DNA of 5,644 nucleotides, taken from Maribacter sp. (lineage in GTDB: Bacteria; Bacteroidota; Bacteroidia; Flavobacteriales; Flavobacteriaceae). The notes beneath the pieces are model-generated. The model was not told where the DNA came from. It searched no databases and saw only the letters and a list, made by a program, of their open reading frames with translations. This document shows positions 1 through 5,531 of the stretch, piece after piece. A program made the position numbers and the translations under genes. The stretch lies in NCBI GenBank assembly GCA_003232155.1, contig QILY01000216.1, positions 1 to 5,644 on the forward strand, in the 5' to 3' direction. Each line of letters begins with the position of its first letter. The first letter of the stretch is position 1.

Positions 1-109
1 TTTTTCCAATATAAATTGCGCCGCCATCAGCATTGGCAAATCCAGAAACCCATTGTAAATATTCGTCTCGCCAAGATTGTTTCCATTCTATATTTTGTTG
101 TTCAGGCAT
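1..109 (-). CDS. AlbA_2 (Schlafen/AAA-4) domain protein, N-terminal part only
   Basis: Only the first 36 codons lie in the window; the gene continues past the left edge. The peptide begins MPEQQNIEWKQSW and continues with a GFANADGG segment followed by IYIG. This is the usual opening of AlbA_2 domain proteins (Schlafen AlbA_2, formerly divergent AAA-4): an N-terminal E-W/F-K strand, then a helix leading to FANxxGG. These proteins are putative nucleic-acid-binding regulators or RecG-like ATP-binding proteins, and they are common on mobile elements. An in-frame ATG also exists at 139 (adding MLSKKIVLRY). I prefer 109 because family members typically start at MPEQQNIEWK and because a putative -7 element ends directly before the 139 ATG. 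The gene is co-directional with the integrase, 90 bases downstream of it, and probably belongs to the element. The exact function is unknown. Confidence 0.75.
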   Translation of the reverse strand, partial: MPEQQNIEWKQSWRDEYLQWVSGFANADGGAIYIGK

Positions 110-139
110 GTATCGTAATACTATTTTTTTAGAGAGCAT

Positions 140-147
140 CAAAGTTA
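140..147 (-). promoter_or_regulatory. Possible -7 promoter element for the AlbA_2 gene
   Basis: On the minus strand the sequence TAACTTTG matches the Bacteroidota -7 consensus TAnnTTTG exactly. It sits 30 bases before the ATG at 109, which would give a short leader. No good TTG element lies at the usual 17-23 base distance upstream, so support is partial. Confidence 0.3.
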
Positions 148-199
148 GGCCATTAAAATTCTGCTAAAGAATCAATCTTGCCAAATAATGCTCAAGGTT

Positions 200-1516
200 C
201 TACGATGCCGTGATTTTAGCATTGATCTCGTCTAGTATTTTTTCCGATACACTTTTGCCATAATGCTTTTCAGTTACCTGAACGCTGGAATGCCCAAGCC
301 CCGAAGAAATTTTACGAATGTCAATGCCCATATCCAAGCCGATGTTTGTCCATGTGTCTCTTAAGGTATAAGTAGTAATCTTTTTATCAATCCCTGCCAA
401 TTTTGCAATGCGTTTAGCGTACTTATTGAATGTTTTGACCTTTCCATTGTTTACCATATGTAATCTTTCAGGCGTAGTACTTTCTGGAATTATAGGAAAC
501 AGGTACTCATCATCATTTTGGCCGTTCAGATAACATCCGATGATTTTAAGGGATTCTTCATTTTGTAGAACGCTAAAGTAATCTCCTTCATAAATGGTCT
601 TTTTACGAAAATACTTGATGCGATTGTCGTTGAATTGAAAGCGTTTTAAAATTGCCATGTCAAAATGGTTCATGCCCATGTTGTTAAACATGAACAATAA
701 AAAATTACGGGTGTCCCATATCGGAGTGCGAGCTTCCAATTTTAACTTTCTGATAGCGTTTATATCTTCTAAACTAAGAGGGGCAGGTGCGTTCTCATGG
801 CTTTGCTTTTTAATACTCGACAACGGCTTGTGGTCTTTTAATTCTTGATACGTTTTTCCGGCATCGTTCATTATGGCCTGTAAGCTTCTAAGGTGCATTG
901 CTGGAGTGTTTTTCGATTTATAACGGTTGCTCATGTACGCCTTAAAATCTTTCGAAAAGGCGTAGTCCATTGCCTTAATTTCCATATCCAAATCTTTGTA
1001 ATCACCAAGGACTTTTAATTTGCCGTCTTTTAGTTCATAGAGTGTTTTGATTAAAATCGTATCATCTTGTCCTTTGCGACTTTTTCGAAATTTAATCAAA
1101 GCTTTTAGAGCGTCTTCGTAAGAACTTGCGGTAGAGTATCGATCTTCAAGGCGAAGACGATTTAGATATACTGCACCATGATTGAGTATGGAATGCGATG
1201 GAGATTTCTTGAAGAATATTCGTTCGATTTCAGATTTCAATTTGTTTATCTCCCAATTCTTTATTTCGCCTGCATGCTCATCCATCCATAGATCGACATC
1301 CGAATAAATTTTGCGAGTGCGTTTAGTATGCCTTGTGGCATTCATTATTCCAGTAATCTTTTCTGTTGTAAAATCATACTGCTTTTCTTTCAAATGTAAA
1401 TTGAAAGGAATATCTCGGGTTTTTCTGGCGTGCCCTACACGCAATACCAAAGGAAATTTTTTATCTTTAGTTTTGTGATCAGCGCGTTTATCGAAGGTTA
1501 TCTTGATTGTGGCCAT
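200..1516 (-). CDS. Tyrosine recombinase (integrase) of the Bacteroidota type
   Basis: A complete 438-residue phage/conjugative-transposon integrase that would carry out site-specific strand exchange at the att site. Residues 1-50 (MATIKITFDKRA, then KTRDIPFNLHL) look like the Arm-DNA-binding domain. Residues about 105-225 form the SAM-like core-binding domain, and 245-438 the catalytic domain. Visible catalytic positions are Lys305/306 in FRKKT, Arg386 in YTLR, His409 in GLGHSS and the nucleophile Tyr419 in EKHYG. Two positions differ from the canonical pentad. The first arginine, expected before GM in the FMFNN(M)GMN segment, is Met280, and the HxxR histidine is Tyr383. Bacteroidota integrases are known to tolerate both kinds of change; IntDOT lacks the first arginine. 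The gene starts at ATG 1516, has no obvious Shine-Dalgarno, and lies 130 bases from the tRNA-Asn fragment, so that fragment is its probable target. Confidence 0.93.
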   Translation of the reverse strand: MATIKITFDKRADHKTKDKKFPLVLRVGHARKTRDIPFNLHLKEKQYDFTTEKITGIMNATRHTKRTRKIYSDVDLWMDEHAGEIKNWEINKLKSEIERIFFKKSPSHSILNHGAVYLNRLRLEDRYSTASSYEDALKALIKFRKSRKGQDDTILIKTLYELKDGKLKVLGDYKDLDMEIKAMDYAFSKDFKAYMSNRYKSKNTPAMHLRSLQAIMNDAGKTYQELKDHKPLSSIKKQSHENAPAPLSLEDINAIRKLKLEARTPIWDTRNFLLFMFNNMGMNHFDMAILKRFQFNDNRIKYFRKKTIYEGDYFSVLQNEESLKIIGCYLNGQNDDEYLFPIIPESTTPERLHMVNNGKVKTFNKYAKRIAKLAGIDKKITTYTLRDTWTNIGLDMGIDIRKISSGLGHSSVQVTEKHYGKSVSEKILDEINAKITAS

Positions 1517-1646
1517 AATTGCATTAAATTTTAGTGGCGTGCTTTTTTTGATTTTAAATGGTTTATAATGATATTAAAGATAAGTAAAATCCCCATAAAA
1601 TGGGCATTTCAAGACATAATAGACCATATAGAACCATAAGTGAACC
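1517..1646. other. Non-coding stretch between integrase and tRNA fragment; possible arm-site region
   Basis: This AT-rich stretch should hold the integrase promoter and, by analogy with other integrases, its arm-type and accessory binding sites. Visible structure: a perfect inverted repeat CCCAT-AAA-ATGGG at 1592-1604, and a direct repeat ACCATA at 1623-1628 and 1633-1638, exactly one helical turn apart. On the minus strand TATCTTTA resembles a -7 element but has no well-placed -33 TTG. Binding roles are inference. Confidence 0.35.
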
Positions 1647-1690
1647 GACTGTTAATCAGAGGGCCCTTGGTTCGAGCCCAAGAGGGGGAG
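1647..1690 (+). other. 3' fragment of tRNA-Asn(GUU): predicted att site of the element
   Basis: The sequence runs from within the anticodon stem to the discriminator base of a tRNA-Asn. The anticodon loop CTGTTAA spans 1649-1655 with anticodon GTT at 1651-1653. The T arm is perfect: CTTGG (1666-1670), loop TTCGAGC, CCAAG (1678-1682). The 3' acceptor strand AGGGGGA is at 1683-1689 and G73 at 1690; CCA is not encoded. The 5' acceptor strand and D arm are missing. The anticodon stem is mismatched on its 5' side (C1646 against A1658, A1644 against A1660), so tRNA identity starts at about 1647. This is what integration into the 3' half of a tRNA gene leaves at the far end of an element. With the integrase on the 5' side, the intact tRNA-Asn should lie at the other, left end. 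No functional tRNA can be made from this piece. Confidence 0.85.
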
Positions 1691-1701
1691 CATTGATAGA
1701 T

Positions 1702-1730
1702 AAAGGCTTACAAGAAATTGTAAGTCTTTT
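1702..1730 (+). terminator. Rho-independent terminator of the original tRNA-Asn gene
   Basis: A 12-bp stem with one G-T pair (arms 1702-1713 and 1718-1729) encloses a GAAA tetraloop and runs into a short T stretch. It lies 11 bases after the tRNA 3' end, typical tRNA terminator spacing. Its presence suggests that the sequence to the right is the native downstream flank of the tRNA. Confidence 0.75.
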
Positions 1731-1776
1731 ACGTTTCTTAATCAGTACAGCATTTTTATCCATCGAGTTTCTCTTT

Positions 1777-1799
1777 AACCCGCATTATTCACGGGTTTT
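1777..1799 (+). terminator. Second hairpin with T tail, possible terminator
   Basis: Six-base-pair arms AACCCG (1777-1782) and CGGGTT (1792-1797) with a nine-base loop, followed by TTC. Only the plus-strand orientation has T residues after the stem. It could be a back-up terminator for the tRNA transcript or a remnant; the stem is short. Confidence 0.35.
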
Positions 1800-1950
1800 C
1801 GTTATGAAAAGTCAAAACACCAATAGAAACCTAACGAAGTGGTTCACGAACTCCTTTAAAAAAAATAAAAAATCGTGAGCTAATTGGGAAGCACAGAGGT
1901 TTTTTAGAGAAAGAACTGTAGCTCAATTTTGAGATGAACAAATTTCGAGC

Positions 1951-1993
1951 ACCTGCCTGACCGGTTTACCTGCCGTAGGCATGGCAGGCAGGT
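1951..1993. repeat. GC-rich palindromic intergenic repeat
   Basis: ACCTGCCT (1951-1958) pairs with AGGCAGGT (1986-1993). A second left arm, ACCTGCC at 1968-1974, can compete for the same right arm, and a second GGCAGG lies at 1983-1988. The block is far more GC-rich than its surroundings and carries two T-rich GCAGGTTTT copies at its right side (1988-1996, 2005-2013). Short CCTGCC/GGCAGG palindromes are known as dispersed REP-like units in flavobacterial genomes. Dispersal cannot be tested in one window. Confidence 0.5.
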
Positions 1994-2095
1994 TTTCAAT
2001 TATAGCAGGTTTTGACCAAAGTTTTCTGAGGCCATTCTGCCAACGCTTCATCTGGGTAAAAACGCATTACTTCTATTTTACATAATATTATAAAA

Positions 2096-2697
2096 CTAAT
2101 GTTTTAGTTTATTAATCATCTTTTCTAACGAGTATTTTGCTGATTTTGGAATTGTATTGCTAGAAACTTTAATCTCCCAATTTGATAAACTAGGCATTAA
2201 ACTTACTTCGTTATTTATGAATATGTTGTTATCCGATTGCGATAAATCTTCTGATGGAATTAAATAAATAACCTTTGGTTCTTTATCTATTACTAATATT
2301 AAAGCGATAAACAAGTTATCTTTTAGTTCTCCTAATTCTTGTTTTGCAATTTTAATACTGCGTTTGGAGCATTATTATCCTCCGATTCAGTTTATATCAA
2401 ATCATCTGTTCTTAGCCTATTAGCCAAATCGATAACTAATTTTGGGTTTCTTGCTTTACCTTTTACAATTATATATGTAAATGGTTTGAGAGGGTATAGA
2501 CTTATGTCTTGCAATACTGTGTCTTCATTTTCTTCATAAAATTGAATTTCATCAACTAAAGGTGTTTGCTCGTCTGCCAAAACACAACTACCATTATCCA
2601 GTATTTTATATGTTCGCCTTATAATTAATGAGAGTATGGGTTTGCCTTTTTGATTGTTTCCTGATATTTGTTGCTCGGATGATTTGATTTTTTTATA
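2096..2697 (-). pseudogene. Composite pseudogene: DUF2169-like fragment joined to the tail of an unrecognised gene
   Basis: Read on the minus strand, an open frame from 2697 encodes ISGNNQKGKPILSLIIRRTY, then ADEQTPL, a short acidic stretch, and YPLKPFTYIIVKGKA. This pattern (xTY.I, ADEQxPL, LKPxTDxxVxGxA) resembles the N-terminal domain of DUF2169 proteins, which are often linked to type VI secretion. After ARNP (about 2443) the similarity stops and a different protein begins, KLVIDLANRLRTDDLI. That reading meets TAA at 2394-2392, continues in frame as TESEDNNAPNAVLKLQNK, then loses one base near 2338-2340 and goes on as LGELKDNLFIALILVIDKE to the stop at 2096. No ATG or GTG opens the first part; the start is lost or truncated. 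So there is a fusion junction, a nonsense codon and a frameshift. I do not recognise the second family. Confidence 0.6.
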
Positions 2698-2768
2698 TTA
2701 ATGAAAATTAAATACTTACTAATAAATCCCATCAATGAATCCCTTGTTATAATAATTTAAAGAACAGT

Positions 2769-3218
2769 TTAAGTATGTGTAATTTTTTTGAAAAATGGTA
2801 CTGTAGTAACAATAATTCCAACAATACCGATGATTAACATATATATTTTGTTTTTCCAGGGGAATAAGTCTTTGATTTTTGCTTTAAGTATTTTATTTTC
2901 AAAATAACAAACTTGGATTGTGTCACCAATTTGATATTTTTTTATTTCGTCATAAACAGAGGTGGAGATGTTAACTTCTGTATTCTTATTTTTGGGTTTA
3001 TAGGTGAAGATTGGTGCATATATTTGTTTTCTGTTCTTTTAAAGATAATCATTACTTTTCTTTGCTTGATAACCAATAATAATGCCCTCAGTAATTTCTC
3101 CTTGATATTTTAAGTTAAATAATCCATATATTTTCCAGCAAGAGAATATTGTAAGGAGTACACAGACTATAAGCGAGAATGAATTTGCTAAAGAGTATAT
3201 AGCTTTAGTTTTATCCAT
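2769..3218 (-). pseudogene. DUF3592-like membrane protein gene interrupted by an in-frame TAA
   Basis: From ATG 3218 the frame gives a 149-residue protein broken only by TAA at codon 60 (3041-3039); translation then continues in the same frame to the natural stop at 2769. The layout is a transmembrane helix at about residues 11-29 (SLIVCVLLTIFSCW), an extracytoplasmic beta-rich domain at 40-115 (YQGEITEGIIIGYQ before the stop; QIYAPIFTYKP and YQIGDTIQVCYF after it), and a second helix at about 124-142. This is the usual architecture of small DUF3592 proteins, whose function is unknown. The ATG lies 10 bases after the arginase stop, so the gene was probably the third in the operon. A single substitution (for example TTA or TCA to TAA) explains the break. 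It could still express a 59-residue one-helix peptide. Confidence 0.7.
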
Positions 3219-3228
3219 TGATTAAGAA

Positions 3229-4171
3229 TTATTTAAAACAAGTGTTTAAAATATCAAAGGCTGTTTCTGCCATTTTATTCCCTTTATTGTCAAGCAATGG
3301 ATTAATTTCTGTAAATTCAGTACATACTACTTTTCCAGTTTTCAAAAATTGTGTTATTATGTTTTTTGCTTCCATAGGACTAAAACCAAATGGGACTGGT
3401 GTGCCAGTACCTCTCGACACAAAATCACAATCTAAACTATCTACATCAAATGTAATATAAATTGAATCACAATGAGTCAATTTTTCGATAGCTTCATTCA
3501 CACAATTTTTAAGACCTCTATACCTTATTTCAGAGACAGAATAGTTTTTAATATTCATATTTTCAATGAGCTTATCTTCAGCTTCTTCAGTATCTCTAAC
3601 CCCAAAATAAATTAAATCCTCGGATAAAAATTTGGGTTTATTAGTGCCAATATTTTTTAGTTCATTCCAATGATCAATTGTTTCTTCCTCAAGGTTATTA
3701 ATTCTCATATCAATATTGTCCTCTTGCAGTGCAGCAGCTAACGGCATACCATGAATGTTTCCTGATGGAGATGTATAAGGAGAATGTAAATCAGCATGGG
3801 CATCAATCCAAACGGATACCGAGTCTGGCATCGGGGTTTGCCGCTTTAACACCTGAAATCGTTCCTAATGCAGAGGAGTGATCACCAGATAGTACTAACG
3901 GAAATTCATTTTTTGATAAAACCTGTTGAACAATATTAGATACTCGATTACATTGCTCCACTACAAAACCAATTCTTCTTGCAAAGGAACTTTCAACCTT
4001 ATTGTAAATAGTTTCATTATGCGTTTTAACATCGACAAAAGGTACTCTATTGAAAAAATCATTTTCTAAATTAATTGCCGCAATTTCAATAGCATCAATA
4101 CCCATATCTGCACCTCTTGTGCCTGCACCAATATCTGAGCGATTATTAATTAGTTTAAGGTTGCTTTTCAT
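3229..4171 (-). pseudogene. rocF: Arginase, broken by a single-base insertion
   Basis: Arginase hydrolyses arginine to ornithine and urea in the cytoplasm with two Mn ions. The frame from ATG 4171 runs 122 codons and ends in TGA just before the core metal site; the rest is in the neighbouring frame to the stop at 3229. Removing one C (plus-strand G at 3814/3815) restores a 313-residue protein of normal length. In that reconstruction the ligands are His98 in SGDHSS, Asp123, His125 and Asp127 in WIDAHAD, and Asp242 and Asp244 in TFDVDS; GTGTPVPFG and TEINPLLDNKGNKMAETA also fit the family. Formimidoylglutamase and agmatinase belong to the same fold, but the C-terminal NPLLDNKGNKMAETAFD segment favours arginase. 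The ATG overlaps the ancestral stop of the aminotransferase gene (ATGA), which points to coupled translation. As read, the first fragment lacks five of six metal ligands and cannot be active. Confidence 0.88.
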
Positions 4172-4225
4172 GACATCGATTTTATTGTTTTCCCAATAAT
4201 GGTAACACAGTCTAACAATTGTTCT

Positions 4226-5404
4226 TCAGTTATTACTAAAGGTGGGGGCAAAACGGATTTTATTCCCATGTGTTGGTTTTGCCAAAAGGCCATTTTCTTT
4301 TAATTTTAAACATATATCCCATGCCAACGATGAATTTTCATCACTATTTATAATAATTGCATTAAGCAACCCTTTACCTCTTACTCCAGTGAGGATATCT
4401 TCATTTTCAACAATCTCTTGCATTTTATCCCTAAATAATTCACCTAGTAGGGAAGCATTTTGTGATAGATTTTCATCTACAACGACTTGCAAAGCTTCCT
4501 TTGCTACAGCACAAGCGAGTGGATTTCCTCCAAAAGTTGAACCATGCTGCCCAGGTTTAATAACTTCCATTATGCTATCATTTGCTAAAACAGCTGAAAC
4601 TGGATAAACACCTCCTGAAATAGCTTTTCCTAAAATTAGAATATCCGCAGTTACATTTTCATGGTCTATAGCAAGCATTTTTCCTGTTCTTGCAATTCCT
4701 GTTTGAATTTCATCTGCAATGAACAGTACATTGTACTTCTCGCATATTTTTTTGGCATTAGACAAATACCCTTCTGATGGAACAAATACACCAGCCTCCC
4801 CTTGTATAGGCTCAACCAAGAATCCAGCAACTTTTGGGTTTGAACTTAAAGTTAGCTCTAATGCATCTAAATCATTATAGGGTATTGAAGTAAACCCAGG
4901 CGTATAAGGGCCAAAGTTATTACGAGCATTATTATCATTTGAAAAAGACGTTATCGTAGTTGTTCTGCCGTGAAAATTTCCTTTACAAACCACTATTTCA
5001 GCACTGTTAGAAGCAATACCTTTCTTTTCATAAGCCCACTTTCTACAAATTTTAATTGCAGTTTCTACAGCTTCTGCACCAGTATTCATTGGTAGTATTT
5101 TATCGTAACCAAATAGAGAGGTCATAAACTCTTCATAATCTCCTAGCTGGCTATTATAAAAAGCTCTTGAAGACAATGTGAGTTTTTGTGCTTGTGCAAT
5201 TAATGCATTGACAATTCTTGGATGACAATGCCCTTGATTGACTGCAGAATATGCTGAAAGAAAATCATAATATTTTTTTCCGTCTACATCCCAAACATAA
5301 ACTCCCTCTCCTCTATCAAAAACTACTGGTAATGGATGGTAATTATGAGCTCCAAACTTCTCTTCTTTTTCTATGAATATATTTGATTCTGTCAGTGTTT
5401 TCAT
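4226..5404 (-). CDS. rocD: Ornithine aminotransferase, C-terminus frameshifted
   Basis: A PLP-dependent class III aminotransferase that transfers the delta-amino group of ornithine to 2-oxoglutarate, giving glutamate-5-semialdehyde and glutamate. Start ATG 5404. Visible are the entry segment YHPLPVVFDRGEG (22-34), the cofactor-binding NTGAEAVETA (107-116), KGNFHGRT (141-148), EPIQGEAG (198-205), ADEIQTGIARTG with Asp231 (230-241), the PLP Schiff-base Lys260 in LGKAISGG, and STFGGNPLA (289-297). The ORF ends at residue 392 with six aberrant residues after KIRFAP. Removing one base from the G5 run at 4244-4248 restores PPLVITEEQLLDCVTIIG and a 411-residue end at 4168, overlapping the arginase ATG as ATGA. 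The break costs the last 24 or so native residues, including the conserved strand after IRFAP, so activity is doubtful. This was the first gene of an OAT-arginase catabolic operon. Confidence 0.92.
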   Translation of the reverse strand: MKTLTESNIFIEKEEKFGAHNYHPLPVVFDRGEGVYVWDVDGKKYYDFLSAYSAVNQGHCHPRIVNALIAQAQKLTLSSRAFYNSQLGDYEEFMTSLFGYDKILPMNTGAEAVETAIKICRKWAYEKKGIASNSAEIVVCKGNFHGRTTTITSFSNDNNARNNFGPYTPGFTSIPYNDLDALELTLSSNPKVAGFLVEPIQGEAGVFVPSEGYLSNAKKICEKYNVLFIADEIQTGIARTGKMLAIDHENVTADILILGKAISGGVYPVSAVLANDSIMEVIKPGQHGSTFGGNPLACAVAKEALQVVVDENLSQNASLLGELFRDKMQEIVENEDILTGVRGKGLLNAIIINSDENSSLAWDICLKLKENGLLAKPTHGNKIRFAPTFSNN

Positions 5405-5531
5405 AATTTATTGATATTAACCCGCATTACAAGACTTCAAAAAAAGTAGCATAAAACATCTAACTTTACAAAATAGCAAGAAGCTTGTTATTAGATGATT
5501 ATGGTTTTAGTTAGATGGAATTATATTAGGT
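5405..5531. other. Intergenic region upstream of the aminotransferase gene
   Basis: It holds the probable operon promoter (5441-5472), a 9-bp inverted repeat AATAGCAAG/CTTGTTATT at 5472-5492 with one G-T pair and a 3-base loop, and three copies of TTAGATG (5491-5497 and 5511-5517 on plus, 5457-5463 on minus). The hairpin could end the upstream dehydrogenase transcript on the minus strand, where it is followed by TTGT, or act as an operator. Neither role is proven. Confidence 0.4.
5441..5472 (-). promoter_or_regulatory. Putative Bacteroidota promoter of the OAT-arginase operon
   Basis: On the minus strand TTTG (5472-5469) is followed after 20 bases by TACTTTTT (5448-5441), one mismatch from TAnnTTTG. 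The spacing fits the TTTG/TAnnTTTG arrangement and would leave a leader of about 30 bases before ATG 5404. No clear Shine-Dalgarno is seen, as is usual in this phylum. Confidence 0.45.

Larger units (their letters stand above)
1731..2095. other. Gene-free intergenic stretch
   Basis: No coding sequence is convincing on either strand. The open frames here lack family-like composition, and one runs straight through the tRNA fragment and its terminator. It contains the hairpin at 1777-1799 and the GC-rich palindromic repeat at 1951-1993, with an extra GCAGGTTTT copy at 2005-2013. A loose inverted repeat TCACGA/TCGTGA (1844-1849, 1873-1878) flanks an A-rich run. I recognise nothing else. Confidence 0.5.

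Noticed and set aside
1590..1690. Possible full-length tRNA with TCCCCAT at 1590 as 5' acceptor strand
   Set aside because: The distance to the anticodon is about 60 bases instead of about 33, one acceptor pair fails, the 5' anticodon stem is mismatched and no D arm is visible.
1600..1878. Plus-strand open frame of 92 codons
   Set aside because: It runs through the tRNA fragment, its terminator and a second hairpin, with no recognisable protein pattern. A shorter reading from the ATG at 1804 (MKSQNTNRNLTKWF) is also unsupported.
2392..3041. TAA read as a sense codon, since two nearby genes contain in-frame TAA
   Set aside because: The arginase and DUF3592-like frames still end in TAA as a natural stop at 3229 and 2769, and other lesions in the block are indels, so decay or error is more likely than recoding.
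2913..3113. Plus-strand open frame with hydrophobic residues
   Set aside because: It is the reverse of the DUF3592-like gene; the minus-strand reading has two helices, a family-like domain and operon spacing.
3803..3852. Programmed frameshift in arginase
   Set aside because: No slippery heptamer or CUU-UGA-like site is at the junction; a one-base insertion explains it more simply.
4242..4607. Plus-strand open frame of 121 codons
   Set aside because: It is antisense to the conserved C-terminal third of the aminotransferase.
1775..5429. Exact 13-base repeat TTAACCCGCATTA at 1775-1787 and 5417-5429
   Set aside because: One match of this length in an AT-rich window of this size is close to chance, and the two contexts differ (hairpin arm against gene leader).
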